This document shows positions 1 to 10,100 of a stretch of 37,914 nt of DNA, piece after piece (the first letter of the stretch is position 1; every line of letters begins with the position of its first letter). The notes under the pieces are model-generated. The model did not search any database and had not been told where the DNA came from. It worked only from the letters and a program-made list of their open reading frames with translations. Made by a program: the position numbers and the translations under genes. The stretch comes from a bacterium (lineage in GTDB: Bacteria > Verrucomicrobiota > Kiritimatiellia > RFP12 > UBA1067): contig JAUNMP010000022.1 in the NCBI GenBank assembly GCA_030537465.1, positions 1 through 37,914 on the forward strand, written 5' to 3'.

Positions 1-40
1 TCTTGGCAGGAGCCTTCTTAGCAGCAACCTTGGTAGCCAT
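1..40 (-). CDS. N-terminus of a Lys/Ala-rich DNA-binding protein (HU- or histone H1-like), partial
   Basis: Reading the minus strand from the ATG at 40-38 gives MATKVAAKKAPAK before the window ends. An AGGA Shine-Dalgarno-like element lies about 8 bases upstream and a plausible promoter further upstream. N-termini of this Lys/Ala/Pro composition are typical of bacterial HU proteins with a basic extension or of histone H1-like proteins. Only 13 residues are visible, so the family is a guess; a ribosomal protein with a basic tail is also possible. Confidence 0.45.
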   Translation of the reverse strand, partial: MATKVAAKKAPAK

Positions 41-111
41 GTGTCTGTCCTTTTTTTACGCTGATTCACGGTAGCACCGTACAACGGCACACACCCCGCT
101 CATCTGTCGAT

Positions 112-139
112 ATGATACGATAAAAAAGCGCGATTGCAA
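112..139 (-). promoter_or_regulatory. Putative sigma70-type promoter for the Lys/Ala-rich protein gene
   Basis: On the minus strand TTGCAA (139-134) and TATCAT (117-112) are separated by 16 bases. This would start transcription about 65 bases upstream of the ATG at 40. Judged by eye only. Confidence 0.35.
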
Positions 140-156
140 ACAGAAAAATCAACAGG

Positions 157-200
157 ATGAAAAAAAGCGTTTCGGACGCTCTCGCATCCGAAACGCTTTT
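157..200 (-). terminator. Strong intrinsic terminator downstream of the FGE-like gene
   Basis: A perfect 14-bp inverted repeat (163-176 with 187-200, 10-base loop) is followed on the minus strand by an uninterrupted run of T. It lies 52 bases beyond the stop codon of the gene ending at 252 and closes the GH127-symporter-FGE-like unit. A-T pairs at both ends of the stem mean it could also act on plus-strand transcripts. Confidence 0.85.
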
Positions 201-251
201 CACTGCTCAAACACCGTTTCCCCCTTGTTTTACAGGGGATTCACGACGTCA

Positions 252-3200
252 TCACTCGCATTCGAGAATCACACGGAATCCAACATCGTAGACCGCCTGC
301 CATGTCTCGTACGCAAGGCGGTACGAGCTCGTTCCGTCACGCGGACGCGACGCATACGAACCGCCGCGGACAACCTTCTTCGTCTTCGCGTTGCAATCAT
401 TGCGCCCGTCACCGTCGACGTACGGATACGGCGCGTAGTCCGAACGAGTCCATTCGGACGCATTGCCGTGCATGTCGTAGAGGCCCCAGCGGTTGCAGTT
501 CGCACGGCCGACGTAGTTCAGGTTGAACCAGTCGTCAAGGAAGCGCTCGTCGTGCAGCGGGTAGTTCTGCTCGATGCGGAACGGCTTGCGGTTACGGATG
601 TTGCCGCCACCGTCGAAGCCCACCACCTGGAAGCGCGTGTCGCGGTCCGCGAAGTTCGCGAACTTCGAGAAGTCGTCGTCCAGTCCGCCCCACGGGAACG
701 GCGTGTCCGTGCCGGAGCGCGCGGCCCACTCCCACTGCGCCTCGGTCGGGAGGTTCGCCTTCACGCCGCAGGTCTTCGAGAGCCACTGGCAGAAGCGCAT
801 CGCCTCGTTCCAGGTCACGCGCACCACCGGCATACGGCGATGGTTGCCGACATGGCCCGGGAACACGTGGTCCTTGCCGAACTCATCCTGGTAGCGCGAG
901 TCGTGCTCGGGGTCGAAGACGTTGTACTGGTCGTTGCGGATTTCCATCTCGGAGATCCAGAACGGCTTCGCGATCGTCACAACCGCCTGCGGACGCTCAT
1001 CGGGGTAACCCGTCGCACTGCCCATCACGAACTGTCCCGCGGGGATGCGGCGGAACGTAAGGGACTGTCCGTTTCCAAGCACGAGCGTCTTCGTCGTCAC
1101 GGGAGCGATTTCGTGGATCGCGCCCAGTTGCGCGTCCGCACTCTTCAGTACATCCATCGGCCAGCCCTCGAGCTTCGGCGCCACGGCAGGCGCCAACTTC
1201 GGCGCGGGCGCGACGGCCTTCACGACGCGGGAGGTGACAAGTGCGTAATAACGATCGAACTCCGCCTCAGGATTGTCCGGCACGTTCGCATAGCGCTTCT
1301 GGAGCTCAAGACGGCGCGCGACCTGGTCGTCCTGATCGGCCCACATGAAGCCCGCGCGCTTTTTCGGGTTCTTCGGGTCCGGGCCCTCGCCCTTGTAGGA
1401 CGGCGGATTCCACTTGCCGAGAAACGGGCAGTTGAGGTCAATCCACTCGTAGAGCTTCAGGTAATCGGCCTGCGTCATCTGTACACCGTGGTGACCCTTC
1501 TTCAGCATCTGCACGAGCGGACTCGTCGACGCGTGGTAGTCCATCTGCGGCAACATCGTCTCCTCGGACTCGGGGCCGGGGCGGTGGATGTACGGGTGGA
1601 GCATGCGGTAGGCGGCCTCGGGCGTGTTCATCACCAGACGCTTGCCGCTAAGCTCGTACTTCGTGAAGACGTCGACCTTGACCTCCTTCGCGCCGCCCTG
1701 GTCGCACTTCGCGACCGGAGCCTTCGCAGGGTCGCCGTGGCAGGAGAGGCAGTGCTTCTGCACGACGGGATACATCTCCGCCGCAAAGCCCCACGGGCGC
1801 ACACCGTCGGCGTCCAGCGGCTTGATCTGCTGAATCTGACCCTTGAAATACTTTTCATCCGCGATCGTCCGCTTCGTCTGGACGGATGTACGGTTGTCCT
1901 CGTGGCAGCCCGTGCAGGACACGCGTTCGCCCGGCATGCCGACGATCCAGGAGCGCATCAGCTGGACGGCGCGTCCCTCTTCGTCGAGCGGCTGCACGGA
2001 GACCGGCACATTGCACGGCATCTCGAAGCAGCAGCTGCCGTCCTTCTCGATCTCCACCGTGCCGAGCGGACGCTTCACGTCCCAGCTCGATTCGACGCGG
2101 TCCTGGTAGGTCCGCGAACCGTTCTCGCCCGCGATCCAGCCCGTCGAGGAGTGACCGCCCGTTTTGTGATAGTTGTAGTGGTAGCTGAAGAGGCGGAGCT
2201 TCTTCACCGTACCGCGCGGGATGCCCTTGAGCCCCGGTCCGTTGTAGATGTCTGCAATGTGCACCGAGCAGGTCTTCTTCGAGAGGTCGCTGCGGTCGGG
2301 GATGATCGGCGGACGCGTGCGGGCCTGGAACGGAATCGCCTCGCAGTAGAGCCCGTCCTCGCACTCGGCGATGCGGACCACGTTGTCGAAGATATCAACG
2401 AGATAGAGGCCGATCAGCGCGTCCGGCGCGGACTTCACGCCCGCGAGGTGGTACTTTTCGCTCAGCGGGTACGGATGCAGGAAGTAGGGCTTGCCACGCG
2501 CGAACTGGTTCATTGTGTACGGATCAGCCATGTCGCCCTCGACATCTTTGCCGAACCCGGGGAACTCGTGCACCATGCCCGTCTTCTCCTTCGGGAAGAC
2601 CTGCGTGGGGATACGCAACGTATGCTTGGCCGGGCCCCAGTCGCGATCCGGCGGATCGTACTTGAACGGATAGGCGCGCGCAAGCGTCGGGTCGAGCATG
2701 AAGAAGCGGCCGACCTCGGCGCGGTCGTGGTGGCCACCGCCGATCATCGTGATTTTGTGGGGATCGCCCGGAATCGTGCGCGCGCTGTAGAAGAAGGTCG
2801 GCACGAAGGAATTGGAACCCCACACGGAAAGCTGGCCAATGCCATCGGGATTCATCGTCATCAAGACGCGCGACCAGTAGTGGGGCTGGTCAGAGTATTC
2901 CCAACGCGTATAGAGGATGCGTCCGTCGTGCGTGACCGTGGGCGTGTAGTCGGAGTCCTGCTCGTACGTGAGCTGGCGAACCTCTCCGGTCTTGCGGTCG
3001 ATACGATAGGCGACGGCCATCGGCATGTTGCCGTCCTCGCAGGGGAGGAACTGGTAGGCCGCCGTGCCGAGCATCACGACCTGGTCCTTGTTCGGCAGAT
3101 AGCAGGCGTCCCACCACTGGATATCGTACTTTCCGTCTTCGGGAGAAACGAGCTTCGGCTCCTGATAGGGCATATCCTTCGCCAGCTTCGAGAAGTCCGC

Positions 3201-3824
3201 GGAGACTTCATAGACTCCGAAGAGGTTGTTCGTCCCCTTGTAACCCGTGAAGAGGATGCGCGAGGCGTCGAAGTCAAGATCGATGTCACGCACGATCGAG
3301 GTCTTGTCCGCCGGCTTGTAGAGCGGCGTGAACTTGGGCTTGCCGCGCAGATCGCTCAGCACGCCAATCTCGTTCTCGAAACCCGTACGGGGGGCCACCA
3401 TGTGGTTCTCGGCGTTGAGTCCGGTCATGCCGCTGCCACGCCCGCCGAAGGCCCCACGTGCGCCGTTGATCTTGCGGTGGACGCAGAGGATCTTGTCGAA
3501 ATCGAGAATCGGGTTCGCGAGCATGGCGGCGCGGTACCCTTCGACGAGCTTCACCGCCTCGGACTTCTCCGCGTCCGTCCCCTTCTCAAGCGCCGTCTTC
3601 GCGAAGTCCAGCTTCGCAATAAGCGCCTCGACGGCGGCATTGTGCTTCGCGTAGTCATACTTCGAATTCGTCTTCAGGTCGGCCATCGCACGACGGGCGG
3701 CTGCTGGAGTGAACCACGCGAGCTGCTCTTTGGAGGCACGGGCGGCAGCGGTCTCTTCGGGCGTCGCGGCGAACGCGGCCAGCGCTGGAAGCGCAAGCGC
3801 AAATGCGACAAATCGAGTATTCAT
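252..3824 (-). CDS. Exported di-heme HzsA-like protein with C-terminal FGE-like (SUMF1) domain, copy 1
   Basis: 1190 residues. The ATG at 3824 is chosen over an in-frame GTG at 3830 because AGAGGA lies 7 bases upstream of it and only 1 base from the GTG. A signal peptide ends near FAA. The middle part, with many Asp/Trp-rich blade-like motifs, resembles the propeller-like region of hydrazine synthase alpha-subunit relatives (HzsA-related proteins); this is recognised by pattern, not by search. Two c-type heme motifs are present: CTGCH near residue 637 and CLSCH near 692. From about residue 926 to the end is a formylglycine-generating-enzyme-like fold (FRRIPAGQFVMGS, GLYDMHGNASEW, VVRGGSYASRPRDG). 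The two catalytic cysteines of true FGE are absent (SYAS...SSYRLA), so sulfatase maturation is unlikely. Function is unknown; an extracytoplasmic redox or carbohydrate-binding role fits. It lies 38 bases after the symporter gene and is probably in the same transcript. Confidence 0.85.
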   Translation of the reverse strand: MNTRFVAFALALPALAAFAATPEETAAARASKEQLAWFTPAAARRAMADLKTNSKYDYAKHNAAVEALIAKLDFAKTALEKGTDAEKSEAVKLVEGYRAAMLANPILDFDKILCVHRKINGARGAFGGRGSGMTGLNAENHMVAPRTGFENEIGVLSDLRGKPKFTPLYKPADKTSIVRDIDLDFDASRILFTGYKGTNNLFGVYEVSADFSKLAKDMPYQEPKLVSPEDGKYDIQWWDACYLPNKDQVVMLGTAAYQFLPCEDGNMPMAVAYRIDRKTGEVRQLTYEQDSDYTPTVTHDGRILYTRWEYSDQPHYWSRVLMTMNPDGIGQLSVWGSNSFVPTFFYSARTIPGDPHKITMIGGGHHDRAEVGRFFMLDPTLARAYPFKYDPPDRDWGPAKHTLRIPTQVFPKEKTGMVHEFPGFGKDVEGDMADPYTMNQFARGKPYFLHPYPLSEKYHLAGVKSAPDALIGLYLVDIFDNVVRIAECEDGLYCEAIPFQARTRPPIIPDRSDLSKKTCSVHIADIYNGPGLKGIPRGTVKKLRLFSYHYNYHKTGGHSSTGWIAGENGSRTYQDRVESSWDVKRPLGTVEIEKDGSCCFEMPCNVPVSVQPLDEEGRAVQLMRSWIVGMPGERVSCTGCHEDNRTSVQTKRTIADEKYFKGQIQQIKPLDADGVRPWGFAAEMYPVVQKHCLSCHGDPAKAPVAKCDQGGAKEVKVDVFTKYELSGKRLVMNTPEAAYRMLHPYIHRPGPESEETMLPQMDYHASTSPLVQMLKKGHHGVQMTQADYLKLYEWIDLNCPFLGKWNPPSYKGEGPDPKNPKKRAGFMWADQDDQVARRLELQKRYANVPDNPEAEFDRYYALVTSRVVKAVAPAPKLAPAVAPKLEGWPMDVLKSADAQLGAIHEIAPVTTKTLVLGNGQSLTFRRIPAGQFVMGSATGYPDERPQAVVTIAKPFWISEMEIRNDQYNVFDPEHDSRYQDEFGKDHVFPGHVGNHRRMPVVRVTWNEAMRFCQWLSKTCGVKANLPTEAQWEWAARSGTDTPFPWGGLDDDFSKFANFADRDTRFQVVGFDGGGNIRNRKPFRIEQNYPLHDERFLDDWFNLNYVGRANCNRWGLYDMHGNASEWTRSDYAPYPYVDGDGRNDCNAKTKKVVRGGSYASRPRDGTSSYRLAYETWQAVYDVGFRVILECE

Positions 3825-3862
3825 ATGCACATCCTCTTTCTTCGTGAAATCAAACGGATATT

Positions 3863-5065
3863 CTACCTTTTATTCGGTGATGCGTCCAACGGATTGTCTT
3901 CCCCCAGGCCAAAGAAACGGTCGGCCACGAGTGCAATGGCTCCATCGCCGGTGACATTGCAGGCCGTGCCGAGGCCATCCATCGCAAGGTAGATCGTCGT
4001 CAACAATCCAACCTCTTCTGATGAGAACGCCAGCACGGAGAGGAGGAGTCCCTGCGAGCTCGTAATCACCCCTCCCGCGACACCGGGAGCCGCGATTGCG
4101 GTGACCGCCATCATGAAAATGAAGGTCGAGAAGAGCCCCACGTCCAGCGGACGGTTCGCGAGCACCATGAAGGCCACGGCGCAGGAGACGACCTTCACCA
4201 TCGACCCCGCGAGGTGGATCGTCGCGCAGAGCGGCACCACGAAGGCCGTCGTATCCTCGCTTACCCCGTTTCTGCGCACGCAGCGCATCGTCACCGGAAT
4301 CGTCGCTGCCGACGAACAGATCGTGAGCGCCGTGAAGTAGGCCGGCAACATGTTCCAGAACACCCGGAACAGATTGCGGCGTGCGACCAGACAGGCCGTT
4401 CCATACTGCAGCAGGAGGAGCAGCACCGTGAGCACGATGCTCATGGCGATGATCTTGATCGCAATCATGCCAAAGGCCGCGAGATGTCCCGATGCGGCCA
4501 TCTTCGCGATCATCGCCATAATGTAGAATGGCAGCAGGGGGAGAATCGCCTTCTCGATCGTCTTCGAGATGATCGTGCGCAGTTCGTTGAAGAAGCGACC
4601 CATCGTCTCCGCCTTCGTGAAGACGATGCCCAGCCCCAGCAGGAACGAGAGCACAAGCGCCGTCATCACCGGCATCATGGGCGGGATCTCGAGGAGCGGC
4701 TTCGCCTTCGCGATCTTGTCCAGATTCGGCAGTGCCGCGTCCAGAAGCCGAGGAAACACGGCGGCGCTGCCAAAGTAGGCGAGGTACCCCGCGAAGACCG
4801 TCGAACCGTAGGCGATCGCCACCACCGCCAGCAGCATCTTCCCTGCACCGCCCCCCATCTCCGCAATGGCCGGCGTCACGAGCCCGAGAATGAGCAGCGG
4901 AACGATGAACTTGAGGATCTGACCGAAGATGTCGCTGAAGGCGTTCACGCCCTTCAGACCCCATGCGCACGGTGCGCAGGGGTGACCGAGCAACCACCCA
5001 AGTGCAATGCCGCCGACGATGGCGATCAGGATCTTTCCGAACAGTCCGAGTTTCGGCTTCTTCAT
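3863..5065 (-). CDS. SLC1-type dicarboxylate/amino acid:cation symporter
   Basis: 400 residues with eight or so hydrophobic segments and two re-entrant hairpin motifs typical of the DAACS (SLC1, GltP/DctA/SstT) family: SSAATIP near residue 252 and a Ser/Gly-rich ITSSQG further on. The substrate-site signature near 362-375 reads MDGLGTACNVTGD. Compared with archaeal GltPh, the Asp that binds the substrate amino group, the Asn and the Asp are kept. The Arg that binds an acidic side chain is Gly. That argues for a neutral rather than an acidic substrate (inference). It starts 9 bases after the GH127 stop with no good Shine-Dalgarno, suggesting translational dependence on the upstream gene. Confidence 0.92.
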   Translation of the reverse strand: MKKPKLGLFGKILIAIVGGIALGWLLGHPCAPCAWGLKGVNAFSDIFGQILKFIVPLLILGLVTPAIAEMGGGAGKMLLAVVAIAYGSTVFAGYLAYFGSAAVFPRLLDAALPNLDKIAKAKPLLEIPPMMPVMTALVLSFLLGLGIVFTKAETMGRFFNELRTIISKTIEKAILPLLPFYIMAMIAKMAASGHLAAFGMIAIKIIAMSIVLTVLLLLLQYGTACLVARRNLFRVFWNMLPAYFTALTICSSAATIPVTMRCVRRNGVSEDTTAFVVPLCATIHLAGSMVKVVSCAVAFMVLANRPLDVGLFSTFIFMMAVTAIAAPGVAGGVITSSQGLLLSVLAFSSEEVGLLTTIYLAMDGLGTACNVTGDGAIALVADRFFGLGEDNPLDASPNKR

Positions 5066-5074
5066 GGCGTCGGA

Positions 5075-7030
5075 TTATTCCGTCGGACCCCACTCGATCG
5101 GGAACCAGGTGCGATAGTAGTTATCGCGCTCCCAGGTGTTGCCGGCGCTCGCGTAGTCACAGAAGACCACCGCTTCGGGGTAGCGTCCCTCGGGGTTCTC
5201 GCTGTGGCTGCCGATCGCCAGCACGGCATTGAACGCCATCCAGATAGTGTCGGCCGGCGAACGAACAGCCGAGAAACCCTGCATGACCTGACCGTCACGA
5301 ATGCCATTGCGGAACGGCTGCATTTGGTCGCCGGAATCAAGGCGGTTGTCACGCGCGAGCAGCACGGGGCCGCGGGTGAAGGCCACAAAATGCGGTCTGA
5401 CTGACGGCTTGGCATCCTTGCCCGCAAACGCACCAGGCACGGAGACGGGTCCCGCCGCGATCGTGTGCGCCACAACGGGCATGTCGAAGCGGACTTCGAC
5501 GACGTCACCAAGGATCCATTCATGGTCGACCGTGAAATACGAGCCAGCCTTTACGCCTGGAAGCGCCTTGCCGTTCAGCTTGACCGTCGTGCCCGCGCCC
5601 GCCCATTCGGGAATGCGGAACTTGAGCGGCACTTTGCCGCAGCCCTCAGTGTGGCTCACGACGCGCGCGAAGTCGCCACGCGGATAAAGCGAGTACATGT
5701 CGAACGCGACCTTCTTGCCATTCGCGAGCTCGCCCTTCACGAGCGCGGAGGAATAGAAGTTGAACACGGCCTCATTGCCCTTCGTCCGGAAGAGTTCCTT
5801 GAGGAAACAGAGGAAGCCGCGCGGACCGTTCGCCGTGCAGCAGTCCGTGTGCATGAAGCAGTGATGCTGCCCATGGTAGCGGTTACCGGAGAGCGGCGTG
5901 TAGCCCGCGAACTCGCTGCCGTCAGCCTTCATCGCGCCCAGGTAGGCGTTGTAGAAGGTACGCTCGAGCTGGTCGGCCCACTTCGTCTCGCCCGTGATGT
6001 CGAGCAGCTTTTCGCAGAAGCGCATCCACGTGGTCGTCACGCAGGTCTCCTGCAGACGCACATAGGGGAGATGCTGCTTCTTCGCACCGTGGAACCAGGC
6101 CTCGGAGCAGGCGCAGCCGCCGGCGAGGTTGATCTCATCCGCGATGATCTGGTTGCCCGTCGCAATCGCAGCGTCGAGGAGCTCCTTGCGTCCCGTCACC
6201 TCGTAGTATTCGATGAGCCCCTGGTAGCAGCTCATCATCTCATAGGACTTCCAGCGGTTGTGCTTCATCACGTAGCCGCCGTGCGTCTCGGCCTTGTTGC
6301 CGTAGCCATTGCGGTCCGCCACGGAGATTCCCTTGAGGGCGAGGTCGAGAAGGCGCGGCCCCGACTCGGGCTCGGTCATGCCCTTCACGAGGAATGTCGC
6401 GAAATCGAGGTATTTCTTGTCGTTCGTGCGATTGTAGAGCCACATCACGGGCTCAAGGATGGACGAACTCGCGTAGCCGCTCCAGTTGCCGGTCTGCCAG
6501 AGCTCCCGACCACGCTTGCCGTTCGGGCCGATCTGGTCGATCACATAGTCGCACACGCGGCGGCAGGCATCGAGCACCTTCTGGTTCTTCGTGTCGTCGT
6601 AGTAGTGCAGAAGCCCCATCATCGTGTACTTCATGCCCCACACGTCCCAGCCCTCACCGCAGCGAAGCTCGTCCGGATAGTTGCCGATGTAGCCATTCGG
6701 CTCCTGCGAGGCGAGCATGCGCTCGATGCCGCGGTCGATGGACGCCTTGAGCTTCGCCGACCCCGTGTACTTGAGGTACGGCACCGCGGAGTGCATGTAC
6801 TTGCCCCAAAACTCCGTCTGCCACCAGCCGTGGCGTTCCGTCTTCTCCTGGAACGGCGCGGTGATGTAGTCGATGTCCGTGCCAATCACATGCTGCCGGA
6901 TCATCATGTCGAGCTGATCGCCCATCCGGCCCTTCAACGTCACGTTGCCGATGCAATCGAGGGAGCTCCCCGCCGCGAGCACGGATCCCGCGCCCAAGGC
7001 CGCCAGCGCGGCCACCAGGTTCTTCGTCAT
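5075..7030 (-). CDS. GH127-type (DUF1680) beta-L-arabinofuranosidase-like glycosidase, exported
   Basis: 651 residues from ATG 7030, which has AAGGAG 7 bases upstream; a GTG one codon earlier is less well spaced. A signal peptide (VAALAALGAGSVLAAG) predicts export. An (alpha/alpha) barrel is followed by a beta-sandwich region near RIPEWAGAG. The zinc/thiolate active site known for GH127 HypBA1 can be traced: Glu in ACSEAWFHG, Glu and Cys in ETCVTTTWM, and the Cys pair in HTDCCTANG, one of which is the nucleophile in the characterised enzyme. Substrate is probably an arabinofuranoside or other sugar side chain, but DUF1680 families are diverse. It is first gene of a unit with a symporter and a di-heme FGE-like protein. 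Confidence 0.88.
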   Translation of the reverse strand: MTKNLVAALAALGAGSVLAAGSSLDCIGNVTLKGRMGDQLDMMIRQHVIGTDIDYITAPFQEKTERHGWWQTEFWGKYMHSAVPYLKYTGSAKLKASIDRGIERMLASQEPNGYIGNYPDELRCGEGWDVWGMKYTMMGLLHYYDDTKNQKVLDACRRVCDYVIDQIGPNGKRGRELWQTGNWSGYASSSILEPVMWLYNRTNDKKYLDFATFLVKGMTEPESGPRLLDLALKGISVADRNGYGNKAETHGGYVMKHNRWKSYEMMSCYQGLIEYYEVTGRKELLDAAIATGNQIIADEINLAGGCACSEAWFHGAKKQHLPYVRLQETCVTTTWMRFCEKLLDITGETKWADQLERTFYNAYLGAMKADGSEFAGYTPLSGNRYHGQHHCFMHTDCCTANGPRGFLCFLKELFRTKGNEAVFNFYSSALVKGELANGKKVAFDMYSLYPRGDFARVVSHTEGCGKVPLKFRIPEWAGAGTTVKLNGKALPGVKAGSYFTVDHEWILGDVVEVRFDMPVVAHTIAAGPVSVPGAFAGKDAKPSVRPHFVAFTRGPVLLARDNRLDSGDQMQPFRNGIRDGQVMQGFSAVRSPADTIWMAFNAVLAIGSHSENPEGRYPEAVVFCDYASAGNTWERDNYYRTWFPIEWGPTE

Positions 7031-7080
7031 CACCAGACTCCTTGTAGTAATGTGATAAAGGATAAATCGCCTAGATGCGC

Positions 7081-7089
7081 ATTATACCA
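7081..7089 (-). promoter_or_regulatory. Extended -10 promoter of the GH127 unit
   Basis: The minus strand reads TGGTATAAT here, a perfect -10 hexamer with the TGN extension. No good -35 hexamer is visible. Transcription would start about 45 bases upstream of the ATG at 7030, leaving room for AAGGAG. Confidence 0.6.
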
Positions 7090-7146
7090 TAACTTCCCCC
7101 ATCGTGCGGACCACCATTCAATGTGCAACACCCAACGCCGCCATTT

Positions 7147-7155
7147 TGCTATACT
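7147..7155 (+). promoter_or_regulatory. Extended -10 promoter giving a leaderless transcript
   Basis: TGCTATACT ends 6 bases before the ATG at 7162, so the usual start point of transcription coincides with the A of the start codon. There is no Shine-Dalgarno sequence. It lies back to back with the GH127 promoter, about 60 bases apart. Confidence 0.55.
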
Positions 7156-7161
7156 GCCCGT

Positions 7162-10100
7162 ATGAGACCCGTATTCCTTTTTGGCCTCCTACTGGCCTGT
7201 CATCTGGTCTGTGCCGAGACTCTTTCGGCGAATGACCTCCAGCGCCTCCGCGAGGACGCACAGCGCTTCAACTCGGTTGCCGCGCGGTTGGCCGTCGATG
7301 ATCTTGCGCAAGACCCGTCGTACGACGCTCCCAGACACCGCGCCGCCGTGGAAGCGCTGGCCGCGAAGAGGACTTGGGTGCTCGACCATCTCAATCCCAC
7401 CAACGAAGAAGGTCGCGCCGAGGCCGTCGCCCTCGTCCAGGGGTTCCGTCGTGCCCTGCTCGCCAATCACCGCCTTGACTGCGACCGCATCCTCTGCGTG
7501 CGCCGCCGCCTTGAAAATCCCATCTGGCCAAAGGCCGAGAAGCCCGGAGGCTCCGACTATCCCTACACCAAGCGCGGACTTTCCCGCAAACTGGGGCTGC
7601 TCGGCCTTAACGCCCACAACCACATGGACCTCAACCGCACCGGCTTCACGAACGACATCACCGTGATCTCCGATCTGCGCGGCACCCCCTCCTTCACCTC
7701 CCTTTACCAACCCAGGGACACGTCGATCGTCCGCGACCTCGACCTCGACTTCGACGCTTCGCGCATCCTCTTCACCTCCTCCCGCGGCACCAACAACCTC
7801 CTCGGCGTCTATGAAATCAAGGTTGAGGGGGGTGAGAAAATTTCAGTGGACAGGACCCAATCTCCCGTCCTCGTCTCACCCGCCAAACACCTCGACGTCC
7901 AGTGGTGGGACGCCTGCTACCTGCCGAATCGCGACCAGATCATCCTCCTCGGCACGGGCGCCTATCAGTTCCTCCCCTGCGAGGACGGTAATTTCCCCAT
8001 GTGCGTGCTCTACCGTATGGACCGCAAGACAGGCGAGGCCATCCAGCTCACCTTTGAGCAGGACTCCGACTACACCCCCACCGTCCTCAATGACGGACGC
8101 GTCTGCTACACCCGCTGGGAGTACTCCGATCTCCAGCACTACTTCTCGCGCGAGCTCATGACGATGAATCCCGACGGCGTCGGACAACTCGCGCTCTACG
8201 GCAGCGGCTCCTACTTCCCCACCTTCTTCTGCGGCACGCGTTCCATCCCCGGCGATCCGCACCGCCTCGTGATGATGGCCGGTGGTCACCACGGCCGTGC
8301 CGAACATGGCCGCATGCTCCTGCTCGATCCCACGCTCGCACGGAAATATCCCGTCATCTACGACCCGCCAGACCGCACGTGGGGGCCACCTCTCCACACC
8401 TTCCGCCTCCCCACGCAGACACTTCCCGCCAACCAGACCGGCTTCATCCACGAATTTCCCGGCCGCGGCAAGCCCGTCGAGGGCGACATCGCCGACCTGC
8501 AGGTGGACAACCAGTTCGCACGCGGTAAACCCTACTTCGCCCATCCCTGGCCGCTTGGCGGAAACTATTTCCTCGCGAGCGCCAAGACAAGCGAGGAAGG
8601 TCGTTTCGGCATCTACCTTGTCGACACCTTCGACAACATGGTCCTCATCGCCGAGGCGGACGACGGCGCCCTCTTCGAGCCGATTCTCCTGGCCCCCCGC
8701 ACGCGTCCCCCCGTCATCCCCGACCGCCGCGTCAAGGGCGCACGCACTTGCACGGTCCACATCGCCGACATCTACGAAGGTCCCGGCCTCGCCGACGTGC
8801 CGCGCGGCACGGTCAAGAAGCTCCGCGTCTTCGCCTACCACTTCTGCTACCATCGCACGGGCGGACACGTCTCCATGGGCCTCGACCGCGCCGAGGCCGG
8901 CTGGGATGTGAAACGCGTGCTCGGCACGGTCGAGGTTGAATCCGATGGTTCCGTCTGCTTCGAGATGCCGGCGAACACCCCCGTCTCCTTCCAGCCCCTA
9001 GACGCGGACGGCGCCGCCGTCCAGCTGATGCGCTCATGGACCGTCGGCATGCCAGGTGAACGCGTCTCCTGCACAGGCTGCCACGAGGACAACCGCACGT
9101 CCGTCGCCACGGGACGCCGCCTCGCCGACAAGCGCCCCATTCAGAAGATCATCCCCCCCGACGCCGACGGTCCGCGTCCCTGGGGATTCGCCACCGAACT
9201 CCATCCACACCTTGTCGCCTCCTGCGCCTCCTGCCACCAGTCTTCTTCCACCCTTCAACATTCAACCTTCAACCTGTCCACTCCCGAATCCGCCTACCGC
9301 TTCCTGCACCCCTACATCCGCCGCGGAGGTGCCGAGTCGGAACTCCAGGTTCTCAATCCGCTCGAGTTCCACGCCTCGACATCGCCACTCGTGCAGATGC
9401 TGCGGAAAGGACACCACGGCGCCCGCCTCTCCGAGACCGGCTGGCGGCAGCTCTTCACCTGGATCGACCTCAACGCCCCCTTCCGCGGCAAGTGGGGGCC
9501 AACGGCCTTCAAGACCGACAGCTTCATCGTCGGCTGCACAAACCAGGTGGACCGCCGTAAATCCCTCAATCTCGAATACGCCTCCATCAATGACGACCCC
9601 GAGGCCGACTACGACCGCTACGCCGCACTCGTCGCCTCCCGCGGCCCCCTCCCCAAAGTCCCCCCAATCCCCGAACCAAACAATCCCTCAAGCACACAAT
9701 CTCCCAATTCCACAATTCCCCACTGGCCCCTCTCCCCTCTTGAAGCCGCCGACGCCCAGCTCGGCGCCATCCACGAAATCGCCCCCGTCACCACCCGCAC
9801 ACTCATTCTCGACGCCGGCAACCACATGACCTTCCGTCGCATTCCCGCCGGGATGTTCGTGATGGGCTCGACGAATGGATGCCCGGACGAGGCAACGCGC
9901 GTCGTCACCATAGACCGTCCCTTCTGGCTCTCGGAGATGGAGGTGGACAACGCGCAGTACCACGCCTTCGATCCCACACACGACTCGCGTGCACAGGACC
10001 AGTACGGTTTCGACCAGGTCATGCCCGGCCATATCGGCAATCACCGCCGCCAGCCTGTCGTGCGTGTCTCGCGCAACGAAGCGGACGCCTTCTGTGCCTG

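Noticed and set aside
225..3992. Very long plus-strand open frame of over 1200 codons
   Set aside because: It lies antisense to the di-heme FGE-like gene, is extremely rich in Arg, Val and His, and has no recognisable domain. Long antisense frames are expected opposite GC-rich genes.
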